Notes: a model not told the origin generated them from the letters alone. A DNA stretch of 64,000 nucleotides from Domibacillus enclensis (GCF_900156125.1 NZ_FTLX01000002.1:496001-560000), one strand, 5' to 3'; shown: positions 18,392-27,790, numbered from the stretch's first letter. Numbers and translations: made by a program.

Positions 18392-19477
18392 ATGCTTACG
18401 CAGAAGATTTTAATTGTTGATGACACTCCGCCAAATGTTTTGCTTTTAGAAAAAATATTAAGGATGAACGGGTTTGAAAACTTAACTTCCACAGTTGATT
18501 CACGTGTCGTGATGGACATCATTGAAACACAACAGCCGGATCTGGTGCTGCTCGATTTACGGATGCCTTATATAGATGGATTTGAAATTCTCGAACAGCT
18601 TCAGAACAGCATTCATAAAGAGGGCTTTCCCGTGATTGTGATTACAGCACAGCATGATCCAGACAGCAAACGGAAAGCACTCAAGCTTGGAGCGCGAGAT
18701 TTTATTACAAAGCCTTTCGATCCGGAAGAAATCGTTATGCGTATTCATAATACACTGGAATTAACTGTCTTGCGGAAAAAGCAAAAAAATCGAAATGCAG
18801 AGCTAGAAAAACTAGTCGCGGCGCGCACAAAAGAGCTAGCGAATTTACAGATAGAACTTATTCACCGGCTAGGGAAAGCGGTCGATTCCCGTGACAATGA
18901 AACAGGCGATCACATTATTCGCATGAGCTTATATACGAAAGAAATTGCGCTGCAGCTTGGGTACAATCAAAAAGAAGCAGAGCTGCTTCAATTTGCGAGC
19001 ACCATGCATGATGTAGGGAAAATTGCGATACCAGATTTGATTTTATTGAAAAGCGGTCCACTAACAGAAGAGGAGTGGGCGGTGATGAAAACGCACACGG
19101 TCATCGGTGCCCGCATTTTAGAAGGAAGCTCGTCGAATCTTCTTCAATTGGCAGCAGAAATTGCACTGACTCATCATGAGAAATGGGATGGCACCGGCTA
19201 TCCATATGGCAAAAAGGAAAGGGAGATTCCGCTTTCAGGCTGTATTACGGCAGTAGCTGACGTGTTTGATGCGCTTACCTCGGCAAGACCATATAAGGAG
19301 CCGTGGTCATTCGAAAAAGCGGCCGCTCATATTCAGGAGGCATCCGGTCTTCACTTTCAGCCGGAGGTGGTACGGGCGTTTGAACAGGCTCTGCCGGATA
19401 TCCGGATGATTTTCAGCCAATATGCTGAACAACGGCCAGCTATAGACGATTTTTCAGTGGAATCATTACGAAAGTAG
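18392..19477 (+). CDS. Response regulator with HD-GYP output domain
   Basis: 361-residue two-domain protein. The receiver (1-120) has acidic D10-D11, phospho-acceptor D55 and K107. After a coiled linker (128-155), an HD-GYP domain carries H206-D207 (MHDVGK), HH at 261-262 and the GTGYP motif at 268-271. HD-GYP domains hydrolyse c-di-GMP; RpfG is the model. The gene precedes a sensor histidine kinase by only 9 nt, so they are probably cognate: kinase signal, receiver, c-di-GMP removal. All catalytic residues needed for activity appear present. Confidence 0.88.
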   Translation: MLTQKILIVDDTPPNVLLLEKILRMNGFENLTSTVDSRVVMDIIETQQPDLVLLDLRMPYIDGFEILEQLQNSIHKEGFPVIVITAQHDPDSKRKALKLGARDFITKPFDPEEIVMRIHNTLELTVLRKKQKNRNAELEKLVAARTKELANLQIELIHRLGKAVDSRDNETGDHIIRMSLYTKEIALQLGYNQKEAELLQFASTMHDVGKIAIPDLILLKSGPLTEEEWAVMKTHTVIGARILEGSSSNLLQLAAEIALTHHEKWDGTGYPYGKKEREIPLSGCITAVADVFDALTSARPYKEPWSFEKAAAHIQEASGLHFQPEVVRAFEQALPDIRMIFSQYAEQRPAIDDFSVESLRK

Positions 19478-19486
19478 GCTGCGAGC

Positions 19487-21601
19487 ATGAAAAAGCCAAT
19501 AGAGAAATATTCGTTAATGCAGTGGATTTGGCGTTCTTTTTTAAAAACAGCTTTGATTCCGCTCATTGCAATTGAACTGGTGTTTATCGGTATTTATTTT
19601 ACAGCGAATACGTGGTCGAAGGAGGTAACGGTTGATTTCCTGAAAGACAGCACAAAAGATGAATTGTCCCACCGGGCTGTGCAGGAAGCAGCAAACATTC
19701 AAACGAAGCTTCAGGGAATCGGGCATGCAACAGATCTGTACCGTCAGCACATGCAAGCTGCTTTTTTATCAGATGACCGAATCGATCTAGAAGACAGAAG
19801 CCGGCTTGCTTATTCGGAGGATGGTGTCTATTATTCGACCCGTGACCGTTTGGATGGGGGAGCGGCTCTTTTTTACAGTGGATTTGCTCCGATAGGAAAG
19901 GAAGAAAGAGAAAAAGCTGCAAAGCTCGCAGCGCCGGACGTTCAGCAGTTTATGAAGCAGCTGCAGCAGTCACAGCCGCTTGCGGCCGCTGTGTACTTTA
20001 ATTCATACGACTCGCTTAATATTATTTATCCGTATTTTGATGTGCTGACGCAGTATCCGCCGAAAATGGACATTGCCTCCTATAATTTTTATTATGAAGC
20101 GGATGTAAAAAACAATCCGGAGCGCAAAGTCGTCTGGACAGATGCTTATTTGGATCCGGCTGGAAACGGGTGGATGGCTTCATCACTTGCGCCGGTGTAT
20201 CAGGGTGATTTTTTAGAGGGCGTAGTCGGCATTGACGTAACGATTGATACGATTACAAAAGAAGTATTAAATTTGAATTTGCCGTGGAACGGGTACGGGG
20301 TTCTCGTCAGCGAGGACGGAACCATTCTTGCTCTGCCTGAAGCGGGGGAAGAGACATGGGGGCTTGAGGAGTTAAAAGAGTATACGTATGAAAGTGCTGT
20401 TCGGGAGGATACATTTAAGCCGGAACAGTTCAACGTGCATAAACGGAATGACCTGGAGGAGGTTAGCCGTCTTGTGGAAGACCGCGAAGAAGGGGTCTCG
20501 GATGTTCAGCTCAATGGTGAGACACAGTACATGTCATGGGCGACCATTCCAGAAACAGGCTGGAAACTGTTTATTGTCGTCGATGAGGAAGCTGTTTTTT
20601 CGAAAATTGACGATACGAGCAGCCGGCTAAATTCGATCGGTGTGTACATGATTGCCGGGCTCATTTTGTTTTATTTACTGTTTTTCCTTCTTTTATACCG
20701 GAATTCCCGCAGAATGAGCCGGAAGGTGTCACAGCCGCTTGAAGATATCAGTCATATGGTTAAGCGAATTGGCGAAGGCGTATACCGGCAGCCAAAGCAG
20801 GAATTTCGGGTGCTGGAGCTGGATCATACGGCTGAGGAGCTTCTGGCGATGGGCCGGCGTCTTGGAGAAACAAATGAACGGCTCGTTGCGGCTAAAAAAG
20901 AAGCAGAAAAAGCGAGTAATGCCAAGTCAGAATTTTTGTCCAGCATGAGCCATGAGCTGAGAACGCCAATGAATGCTATTTTAGGATTTGCGCAGCTGCT
21001 GGAGCTTGACCCTGCTGAGCCACTGAGTGATTCGCAGAAAGAAAATGTAGGGGAAATTATTAAAGCTGGCGGCCATTTACTTGATCTGATTAATGAAGTG
21101 CTGGATCTGGCGCGCATTGAGGCCGGTCAAATGCCGATTTTCATGGAACCCGTTTTAGTAAATGAGGTATGGAAAGAGGTAGAGAATCTTGTCAGGCCGT
21201 TAGCAGGTGCGTCGAATCTTTTACTGCTCTGTGAATGCGAGAGCTGCCAGCAGGTTTATGTGCTGACAGATCGAATGAAGTTAAAACAGATTATGCTAAA
21301 TCTGCTGTCGAATGCAATTAAGTATAATCGGGAAGGCGGAACCATCACAGTCAGGTGCCGGGCGGATGAGCAAACCATCATCTTCTCCGTAAAGGACACC
21401 GGAAAAGGAATTGCGGCTGAGCAGCTTGAAACTATTTTCGAGCCGTTCCGTCGAATGAATGAAGGACAGAGTGTTGTTGAAGGGACCGGCATAGGTCTTG
21501 CGGTCACAAAACAGCTTGTCGGATTAATGAATGGACAGATTAAAGTGGAAAGCAGCGAAGGGAAAGGCAGCACCTTCCATATTATTCTTCCAAAAGCATA
21601 A
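19487..21601 (+). CDS. Membrane sensor histidine kinase (extracellular Cache-like domain)
   Basis: 704-residue histidine kinase. A membrane helix near 20-38 and one near 385-405 bracket a large extracytoplasmic domain of about 340 residues with Cache-like features (VVGIDVTIDTIT, SWATIPETGWKLFIVV). A HAMP-like linker, a coiled coil, HisKA with phospho-acceptor H489 (SMSHELRTPMNAI) and an HATPase domain (N box LLSNAIKYN, DTGKGI, GTGIGLAV) follow. No PAS domain is seen. It follows the HD-GYP regulator closely, in the order regulator then kinase. Ligand unknown. Confidence 0.88.
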   Translation: MKKPIEKYSLMQWIWRSFLKTALIPLIAIELVFIGIYFTANTWSKEVTVDFLKDSTKDELSHRAVQEAANIQTKLQGIGHATDLYRQHMQAAFLSDDRIDLEDRSRLAYSEDGVYYSTRDRLDGGAALFYSGFAPIGKEEREKAAKLAAPDVQQFMKQLQQSQPLAAAVYFNSYDSLNIIYPYFDVLTQYPPKMDIASYNFYYEADVKNNPERKVVWTDAYLDPAGNGWMASSLAPVYQGDFLEGVVGIDVTIDTITKEVLNLNLPWNGYGVLVSEDGTILALPEAGEETWGLEELKEYTYESAVREDTFKPEQFNVHKRNDLEEVSRLVEDREEGVSDVQLNGETQYMSWATIPETGWKLFIVVDEEAVFSKIDDTSSRLNSIGVYMIAGLILFYLLFFLLLYRNSRRMSRKVSQPLEDISHMVKRIGEGVYRQPKQEFRVLELDHTAEELLAMGRRLGETNERLVAAKKEAEKASNAKSEFLSSMSHELRTPMNAILGFAQLLELDPAEPLSDSQKENVGEIIKAGGHLLDLINEVLDLARIEAGQMPIFMEPVLVNEVWKEVENLVRPLAGASNLLLLCECESCQQVYVLTDRMKLKQIMLNLLSNAIKYNREGGTITVRCRADEQTIIFSVKDTGKGIAAEQLETIFEPFRRMNEGQSVVEGTGIGLAVTKQLVGLMNGQIKVESSEGKGSTFHIILPKA

Positions 21602-21643
21602 AAAACAGCACGGGCTTCTGAAAAGAAACCCGTGCTGTTTTTA
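21600..21643. terminator. Bidirectional terminator between convergent genes
   Basis: AAAAACAGCACGGG / CCCGTGCTGTTTTT stem with A and T tracts on both sides; serves the kinase (+) and the beta-helix gene (-). Confidence 0.85.
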
Positions 21644-21670
21644 AAATCAGGCGGTTGAAAGCTTGTCAAC

Positions 21671-23059
21671 TTATTTAGAAAAACGATAAAGTAAAATCGC
21701 CCGTTTTACAGTTGGGGAAAGGTCTGTTTCAGCAAGCGCTGCTTTCAGCTCGAGCCGTGTAGAAGCAGTCTCAACAGCAGATGCTGTTCTCTGCTCAGAC
21801 GCACCGCCTGCTGGTGCAGTTGACGCGGCAATCGGTCCTGGTGTTTGAGCTGGCGCTGTAAAGGCAACGGAAGAGCCGTTGTTCGATACAGTAGACGCGG
21901 CTGCGTTGCTGATTCGTGTGGTCCCGTTGTTAGACGACAGGTGGTTATTGGTAATAGTCATCCCTGTCCCGCCGTATGTTTCAATGCCAACAGATTGATT
22001 ACTTGTCAGTTTATTGGCGGTAATCTTATTTCCGTTTACGCCATTTAACGCGTATACGCCCCGTTTGATGCTTCCGGAAATGATGTTGTTATGCACAGCA
22101 TTGTTTTGCCCGTAATTAATGAGCACGCCGTTGCTGTAGTAGGATTCAGATACATCACCGCCGTTGTTGGCGATTGTGTTTCCGGCAACCGTGTTGCCAT
22201 GGGAGTGGCCAAGCAGCACACCGCCCATTTTATTGTTGCGGATAATGTTGTATTCTGCCCTGCTTCCGTCTGCGTATGCGAACATCAAGCCGTAGCCTGC
22301 GTTGTTCTCCATAATATTATGACGGATGGAAACTCCTTCAAGCGGCAGATTGTAAGGCGGGTCCCGTTCAAGATCGACGCCGGAAGAAGGCAGCGTACCA
22401 TTCGTATTTTTAAAGAGGCTGTTTGTGACGGTAATGTTTCGGCCGGCGACAATCGACAGACCCTGGCGACGGTTATGATCAGCTGTTACCCGGTCAATGA
22501 CGACATCGTTCGGTACTTTTTTGACCGTTTCAAAATTGTTCTCCACGGTAAAGCCGTCACCCCAAAAATTTTTAGCGGTGACGCCGTACACGTAAATAGA
22601 GGAGGCACTGCCCATAATGTGAACACCGTGTCCCCATTCGCCGCCGCTGCCGGTATGAATGGCGCGGTCGCCGATCAGTGTGCCGCCGGTAATTTTAACG
22701 TTCTGCACATTGGAGACATTGAGCAACCGGTAGTTTTGCAGGCTGTTTGCTTTTAATTTCAAAACGGTTCCGCTGTCCATCCGAAGATGCACGTTGCTTT
22801 TCAGCATAAGACCGTTTCCTGATGAATTAACAGCTAAATCAAATGTGCCGGCAGGAATGTCGACAATGCCGCCGCCGGCAGAGGCAGCAGCATCTATGGC
22901 TTTTTGGATAGCAGGTGTATCCAGGGCATTGTCATTTGCTTTAGCGCCATATTGCAGCACATTCACTGTGGCTGCTTCCGTGTGTTCAGCCATAAAGGGC
23001 ATGGCGAGTATAGAAGCTGACAGCAAGCCGGCAGCCCATATTTTTTTTGCATACTTCAT
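21671..23059 (-). CDS. Secreted right-handed parallel beta-helix protein (pectate-lyase-3-like)
   Basis: 462-residue exported protein. A signal peptide (MKYAKKIWAAGLL to HTEAA, about 30 residues) is followed by the VLQYGAKANDNALDTPAIQKAIDAA opening of the pectate_lyase_3/glycoside hydrolase 28-like family and many NNxI / GNxI beta-helix turns to about residue 385. A proline/alanine-rich linker and a 40-residue tail follow. Such proteins cleave or bind polysaccharides; the substrate is not visible. Start is uncertain: ATG 23059 sits 12 nt after GGAGG, GTG 23068 sits 3 nt after it, and a TTG at 23110 also abuts a GAGGAGG. A structured leader lies upstream. Confidence 0.8.
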   Translation of the reverse strand: MKYAKKIWAAGLLSASILAMPFMAEHTEAATVNVLQYGAKANDNALDTPAIQKAIDAAASAGGGIVDIPAGTFDLAVNSSGNGLMLKSNVHLRMDSGTVLKLKANSLQNYRLLNVSNVQNVKITGGTLIGDRAIHTGSGGEWGHGVHIMGSASSIYVYGVTAKNFWGDGFTVENNFETVKKVPNDVVIDRVTADHNRRQGLSIVAGRNITVTNSLFKNTNGTLPSSGVDLERDPPYNLPLEGVSIRHNIMENNAGYGLMFAYADGSRAEYNIIRNNKMGGVLLGHSHGNTVAGNTIANNGGDVSESYYSNGVLINYGQNNAVHNNIISGSIKRGVYALNGVNGNKITANKLTSNQSVGIETYGGTGMTITNNHLSSNNGTTRISNAAASTVSNNGSSVAFTAPAQTPGPIAASTAPAGGASEQRTASAVETASTRLELKAALAETDLSPTVKRAILLYRFSK

Positions 23060-23185
23060 TTTCTTCACATACCTCCGAGAGTTTAAATCAAGCCGTTTGC
23101 TTTTCTTCAATCCTCCTCATCTATTAAACTTGCCTGCCTTGGAGCGCAATGATTTGAAGCGGTTCTCTACTTGTCCGCCACAGGA

Positions 23186-23242
23186 CAAAACAAAAAGCCG
23201 GCCGGGAGTGAGCGATTTCGAATCGCATCCATCCGGTCGGTC
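23186..23242 (-). terminator. Leader hairpin/terminator upstream of the beta-helix gene
   Basis: Read on the - strand: a long imperfect stem, CCGACCGG...GCGATT pairing AATCGC...CCGGCCGG, followed by CTTTTTGTTTTG. It lies about 130 nt upstream of the beta-helix start in the sense direction, so transcripts from further upstream would meet it first. Could be an attenuator or end a short leader RNA. Confidence 0.55.
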
Positions 23243-23335
23243 TGGATTTTGTTTCTGCACTTTTCTCTCTCATCTATAGCAAAATTAATCCGTTCTCTGC
23301 ATTTTGTTCTCTCTTCCAAAACAAAGACATTGAGC

Positions 23336-23370
23336 TGTCAATTTCTGTGACTTGAGGTCAGAAATTGTCA
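23336..23370. repeat. Inverted repeat in the divergent intergenic region
   Basis: TGTCAATTTC TG TGAC / GTCA GAAATTGTCA with a 5-nt loop. On the - strand the sequence just upstream contains TTGACA motifs. It may be an operator or the start of the leader RNA of the beta-helix gene. Confidence 0.45.
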
Positions 23371-23532
23371 AGGGAGAGCATTTCTTCAACATCATAGCAC
23401 GAATTGACGCAACAAAAAGACCTGTTTTAAAAAACGGAGGTTCGGACTACAAAATAGCCAGCGCCTTCTAAATTAAGTATTGCGGACGAATCAAAAATCT
23501 GCGACGCTTATGAAAGCGGGAGGGGACGCAGC

Positions 23533-25110
23533 ATGATTCGAAAATTAACATTACAAGCATCTATCGTACTGCTGGTTATCTCGGTCGTCACATTTGCGTT
23601 AGGGCTGACAAACTGGCTGATTGCACACGATGTGGCGGAATCAAAGCGTGCGGAATTAACTGAAACGGTTCGCACATCGTCCAGGCTGCTGGCGGAGTCC
23701 TCTATTATTAAAAAAGGACTTGACGGCATCGACGAGGAAGCTGTCCAGCAATTTGCTGAAAAAACGAGAAAGCAAATCGGCGCTGATTATATTACCGTGT
23801 TCAATCAAAACGGAGTTCGCCTGTCTCATCCGGACCCGGGCTTAATCGGCCAGCCGTTCCAGGGAGGCGATGAAGGACCGGTGCTTGACGGAAAAGAGCA
23901 TCTTTCAACGGCGGAAGGGTCCCTTGGGCTGTCTGTCCGCTACTTCACTCCTGTTTATTCTGCACAAGGCCAGCAGATTGGGGCTGTAGCGGTCGGCATC
24001 ACTCTGGAAAAAATCCAGGAAGCGGTCGTGGACAGCCGGCGCATGATATATGCCGGCGTTGCAGCCGGCTTGACTGTAGGATTGGCCGGCGCATTGTTTT
24101 TAGGTCAGCGGGTTCGGAGGGTGATGTTTGGAATGGAGCCTGAGCAAATCGCCCAGCTTTTAGAAGAACGAAGTGTGATGCTGGAATCAACCCACGAAGG
24201 CATTCTCGCAGTGGATCAAACGGGCTCGATTACCCTTTTAAACGACGCAGCTGCCTCCCTGCTGCGAAAAACAGGGCTACTCGGGCCATTCGAGGGGCAA
24301 AAAGCCGAATCGATCATGCCGAAAGTTCCGCTCCGAGACGTGCTGGAGCGTGGCGAGCGCTTACTGGACGAAGAGCTGGAGATTAACGGCACCGTCTTTT
24401 TTATTAACAGCTCTCCGCTGCTTTTAAAGGGAAAAGTGATTGGGGCTGTCACGACAATGAGAGACCGGACGGAAATGAAAAAGCTGGCAGAGCGCTTGAG
24501 CGGGACTGAAATGTATGCAGAAGCGCTGCGGGCACAGACGCATGAATTTATGAACCGTCTGCACGTCATTATGGGGATGGTTCATATTAAGCAATTTGAT
24601 GCGCTCCCTGCTTATATACAAGAGATTAATATCCGTTATCAGGATAATATCGGGTATTTGTCCAAGCGAATTAACGACCCGGTTGTGGCCGGCTTTTTAC
24701 TGGCAAAAATGAGCTTTGCGTCAGAGCAGGGAAAAGAGGTTGTGCTTGCAGCTGAATCGTTTTTGCCTGATCAAAAAAACAGCCGCTTATCCCATGAATT
24801 AATTACGATATTAGGGAATTTAATTGATAACGCGCTGGATGCAACGGATCAGAACGGGCGGCCGGTTACTGTTTTTATGGACGCTGAAGAAGGGCTGTTA
24901 ACCATAGAGGTCAAGGATCATGGGAAAGGAATGGAGTCGACAGAAGGCATTTTTGACAAAGGGCGCTCGGAAAAAGGCAACAGGCGGGGCTATGGACTTT
25001 TCCTTGTCCAGGAAAGTGTCAAGCAGCTGGATGGGACGATTTACGTGATGTCAGAAAAACAAAAAGGTACCATCGTTGAAGTGGTCATCCCCATTGAACG
25101 AAAGGAGTGA
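23533..25110 (+). CDS. CitA/DcuS-family sensor histidine kinase (dicarboxylate/citrate type)
   Basis: 525-residue sensor of the CitA/DcuS/MalK/DctS family. Two membrane helices (about 10-32 and 170-192) flank a periplasmic-type PDC sensor (GADYITVFNQNGVRLSHP, GLSVRYFTPVY), followed by a cytoplasmic PAS (about 215-320), a phospho-acceptor H337 in RAQTHEFMNRLHVI and an HATPase (GNLIDNALDA, DHGKGM, GYGLFLV). Its stop is next to the regulator start, and a DASS carboxylate transporter follows, so it likely senses an external C4-dicarboxylate or citrate. The exact ligand cannot be read from sequence. Confidence 0.9.
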   Translation: MIRKLTLQASIVLLVISVVTFALGLTNWLIAHDVAESKRAELTETVRTSSRLLAESSIIKKGLDGIDEEAVQQFAEKTRKQIGADYITVFNQNGVRLSHPDPGLIGQPFQGGDEGPVLDGKEHLSTAEGSLGLSVRYFTPVYSAQGQQIGAVAVGITLEKIQEAVVDSRRMIYAGVAAGLTVGLAGALFLGQRVRRVMFGMEPEQIAQLLEERSVMLESTHEGILAVDQTGSITLLNDAAASLLRKTGLLGPFEGQKAESIMPKVPLRDVLERGERLLDEELEINGTVFFINSSPLLLKGKVIGAVTTMRDRTEMKKLAERLSGTEMYAEALRAQTHEFMNRLHVIMGMVHIKQFDALPAYIQEINIRYQDNIGYLSKRINDPVVAGFLLAKMSFASEQGKEVVLAAESFLPDQKNSRLSHELITILGNLIDNALDATDQNGRPVTVFMDAEEGLLTIEVKDHGKGMESTEGIFDKGRSEKGNRRGYGLFLVQESVKQLDGTIYVMSEKQKGTIVEVVIPIERKE

Positions 25111-25115
25111 AGCAG

Positions 25116-25823
25116 ATGATTCGGTTATTAATTGCAGAAGACGATCCGATGGTCGCAGAGTTAAACCGCCGCTATGTCGAATCAGTGGCGGGATTTGAGT
25201 CAATCGGTGTGGCATCAAAGCCTGAAGACGTGCTGAGGAGGGCGGCGGTTGAAAAGCCGGATTTAATTTTGCTTGATATTTACATGCCGGGAATGACCGG
25301 GCTTGAAGTGCTTGAAAAGCTGCGGGCGACCGGTTCCAGAGCAGATGTGATCCTGATCAGTGCCGCGACCGACATGGACAGCGTTCGAAAAGCCATGCAG
25401 CTTGGGGCGGTGGATTATATCATTAAACCTTTTCAGTTCGAGCGCTTTCAGCAGGCGCTGCTGTCATATGAAAAGCGGCGGCGTTTTTTCAGCGAATCGG
25501 CCCAATTCAAGCAAAGTGATATTGATGCCATGCTTTTTCGTTCAGAACAATCTGCTCCGCTGCACGAATTGCCAAAAGGGCTGACAAAAGAAACCCTGTC
25601 GATTGTTTGGACAGCGATTCAAGAAACGGAGCAGGCAGACTTTTCAGCGGAAGACATTGCGTTCGCCTCCGGGGTTTCCCGTGTTTCTGTCCGGAAATAT
25701 TTGTCGTTTCTACAGGAGGCGGGCGTTCTCACCTCCGACGTTTTGTACGGCTCTGTCGGACGGCCCCAATCCCGCTATCAAATTCATGAAGCGGGCCGGG
25801 AGCACATGTTAAAGTATATTTAA
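25116..25823 (+). CDS. CitB/DcuR-family response regulator
   Basis: 235-residue regulator: receiver domain with D9-D10 and phospho-acceptor D54, conserved K near 104 (DYIIKPF), and a C-terminal winged helix (SAEDIAFASGVSRVSVRKYLSFL) of the CitT/MalR/DcuR type. ATG 25116 follows AAAGGAG; GTG 25107 overlaps that site and is rejected. Partner of the preceding kinase; the probable target is the DASS transporter 200 bp downstream. Confidence 0.9.
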   Translation: MIRLLIAEDDPMVAELNRRYVESVAGFESIGVASKPEDVLRRAAVEKPDLILLDIYMPGMTGLEVLEKLRATGSRADVILISAATDMDSVRKAMQLGAVDYIIKPFQFERFQQALLSYEKRRRFFSESAQFKQSDIDAMLFRSEQSAPLHELPKGLTKETLSIVWTAIQETEQADFSAEDIAFASGVSRVSVRKYLSFLQEAGVLTSDVLYGSVGRPQSRYQIHEAGREHMLKYI

Positions 25824-25833
25824 GAAAACGGTG

Positions 25834-25868
25834 GGACAGTCTTCTTTTATGATGGAGACTGTCCTTTG
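25834..25868 (+). terminator. Hairpin after the two-component genes
   Basis: GGACAGTCT/AGACTGTCC stem followed by only TTT; a weak terminator. Confidence 0.5.
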
Positions 25869-25905
25869 CGGTAATGAATTTTGCGGTTGGATAAGAAAAT
25901 CATTA

Positions 25906-25919
25906 TGTAAGCGTTTGCT
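25906..25919 (+). promoter_or_regulatory. CcpA cre site upstream of the DASS transporter
   Basis: TGTAAGCGTTTGCT matches the 14-base cre consensus TGWAARCGYTWNCW at every position. It sits 112 bp before the transporter start and after the regulator gene's hairpin, so it should bring catabolite repression to the transporter. HprK and Crh are encoded in the same window. Confidence 0.75.
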
Positions 25920-26030
25920 TTTTTTATTTACAAAATGCTTTCTTTTCTTTTTTAATCTCTCTTCCAGCCTGTTATCCAGTAGACTTCAGTTATGAACAAA
26001 CTGTGACAACAAAAAGGGGGAGGGTTTTAC

Positions 26031-27674
26031 ATGCAGCAATTTGCGACAACAGTCTGGAATGAATGCTGGAATGCACACGATAAAATAAAACAGCTTTTGT
26101 TTTTTGCATTGCCAAAGAAAGCGGATTCAAAATTGGAAGAAAGTAATGAGGATGCTCATTCAGGAGCGAACGGTCCGAATGATCCACAAAAGCGGTATAT
26201 GAAGCCGTCACAATGGGTTGGTTTTTTGCTTGGTCCACTCTTGTTTTTCGCTATTTTATTCTTTTTTTCGCCAGCCGGCTTAAACCCGGAAGCAAAAGCA
26301 GTATTGGCTGTAACGGTTTGGGTAGCTGTATGGTGGATTACAGAAGCGATTCCGATTCCGGTTACGTCGCTCTTACCGATTATCTTATTGCCGATAACAG
26401 GAGCACTGGATGGAGATTTAGCTGCTTCCGCTTACGGTGATCCGATTATTTTCTTATTCCTCGGCGGCTTTATGATTGCGATGGCCATGGAAAAATGGGA
26501 TCTTCACAAACGGATCGCGATGAACATTGTTGCGGTTATGGGAACAGGCTCAAAAAAAATCGTGCTCGGTTTTATGATATCGACCGGCTTTTTATCGATG
26601 TGGGTATCGAACACTGCAGCAGTTATGATGATGATCCCGATTGGAACCGCTATCACGTATCAAGCGGCTCAAATTGTGAAAAAATCAGGTGACAAGTCAA
26701 TCGATATTCACAGCTTTGAGAAAACGATTATTTTTGGTATCGGATTTGCTGGAACGATCGGCGGACTTGGAACGTTAATCGGAACACCGCCAAACATTAT
26801 TATGGCTGCAGCTATCAACAGCTTGTATGGCGTCACGATCTCGTTTGCTGACTGGATGTTTGTGGCGGCGCCAGTCGTCTTTGTTTTACTTATTGTTTCC
26901 TGGCTTTACCTGGTTAACATTGCCTTCCCAATTAAATTCAAAGAGCTTCCCGGCGGAATGGATCTGATCCGCTCGGAAAAGAAAAAGCTTGGGAAAATGA
27001 GTTCTGAAGAAGGATTAGTGCTGGCGGTTTTCTTGTTCGCAGCGTTTATGTGGATTACGCGCACATTCCTCTGGGTCGACATTATTCCAGGTATTAGTGA
27101 CGCGATGATTGCGATTACAGCAGCGGTTTTGCTGTTTATTCTTCCATCGAAGAACAAAGGCGGCGCATTGTTAGACTGGTCGGTATCACGTGACCTGCCG
27201 TGGGGCGTTTTGCTTTTGTTCGGTGGCGGTCTTGCCATAGCAGCGGGCTTTGGTGAAACAGGTCTTGCCGTATGGATCGGGGATCAGCTGACAGTATTAG
27301 ACGGCTTATCCATGTTCCTTGTTGTTGTATGTGTGACGACATTTGTTTTATTCTTAACAGAAATTACATCCAATACAGCGACAGCGACAATGATCATGCC
27401 GGTTCTTGCTGCGCTCGCCTTAGCATTGAATGTTCACCCGTTCATCTTAATGATGCCAGCTGCAATGGCAGCGAACTGCGCGTTCATGCTTCCAGTCGGC
27501 ACACCGCCAAATGCGATCATTTTCGCAACCGGCAAAATTACCATTCCAGAGATGGTCAAAGCCGGCTTCTGGATTAATATGTTCGCCATTGTACTGATTG
27601 TCGGCGCCATGTATTTGATTATGCCACTTGTGTTCGGCGTAGACATTTCCATGTTCCCGGCGGATTTTAAATAA
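26031..27674 (+). CDS. DASS-family Na+/dicarboxylate (divalent anion) symporter
   Basis: 547-residue membrane protein of the divalent anion:Na+ symporter family (SLC13; SdcS is the Gram-positive model). About 11-12 helices and both SNT-type motifs are visible (WVSNTAAVMMMIPIG and ITSNTATATMIMPVL), which form the Na+ and substrate sites, plus the family signature MLPVGTPPNAIIFATG. A hydrophilic N-terminal extension of about 60 residues precedes the first helix. SD AAGGGGGAGGG, ATG 26031. Probably induced by the adjacent two-component system and repressed through the cre site. Likely imports succinate, fumarate or malate. Confidence 0.9.
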   Translation: MQQFATTVWNECWNAHDKIKQLLFFALPKKADSKLEESNEDAHSGANGPNDPQKRYMKPSQWVGFLLGPLLFFAILFFFSPAGLNPEAKAVLAVTVWVAVWWITEAIPIPVTSLLPIILLPITGALDGDLAASAYGDPIIFLFLGGFMIAMAMEKWDLHKRIAMNIVAVMGTGSKKIVLGFMISTGFLSMWVSNTAAVMMMIPIGTAITYQAAQIVKKSGDKSIDIHSFEKTIIFGIGFAGTIGGLGTLIGTPPNIIMAAAINSLYGVTISFADWMFVAAPVVFVLLIVSWLYLVNIAFPIKFKELPGGMDLIRSEKKKLGKMSSEEGLVLAVFLFAAFMWITRTFLWVDIIPGISDAMIAITAAVLLFILPSKNKGGALLDWSVSRDLPWGVLLLFGGGLAIAAGFGETGLAVWIGDQLTVLDGLSMFLVVVCVTTFVLFLTEITSNTATATMIMPVLAALALALNVHPFILMMPAAMAANCAFMLPVGTPPNAIIFATGKITIPEMVKAGFWINMFAIVLIVGAMYLIMPLVFGVDISMFPADFK

Positions 27675-27681
27675 TCATTAA

Positions 27682-27717
27682 ATGAGACCGTCTTCTATTT
27701 AGAGAAGACGGTCTCAT
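27682..27717 (+). terminator. Hairpin after the DASS gene
   Basis: Perfect 15-bp stem ATGAGACCGTCTTCT / AGAAGACGGTCTCAT, without a T tract. A close sequence relative of it occurs at 28246. Confidence 0.6.
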
Positions 27718-27790
27718 GCTGTTGAAAAACTAACGTGTCCAGGGAATACAGTTGTTTTTTAAGGAATTTTGGTGCGTATAGTGGTGGAAG

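Noticed and set aside
23110-23380. A c-di-GMP riboswitch before the beta-helix gene
   Set aside because: Some words recall GEMM motifs (ATTGCGCTCC..GGCAGGCAAG), but the conserved core is absent and the helices cannot be drawn; kept only as an unknown leader.
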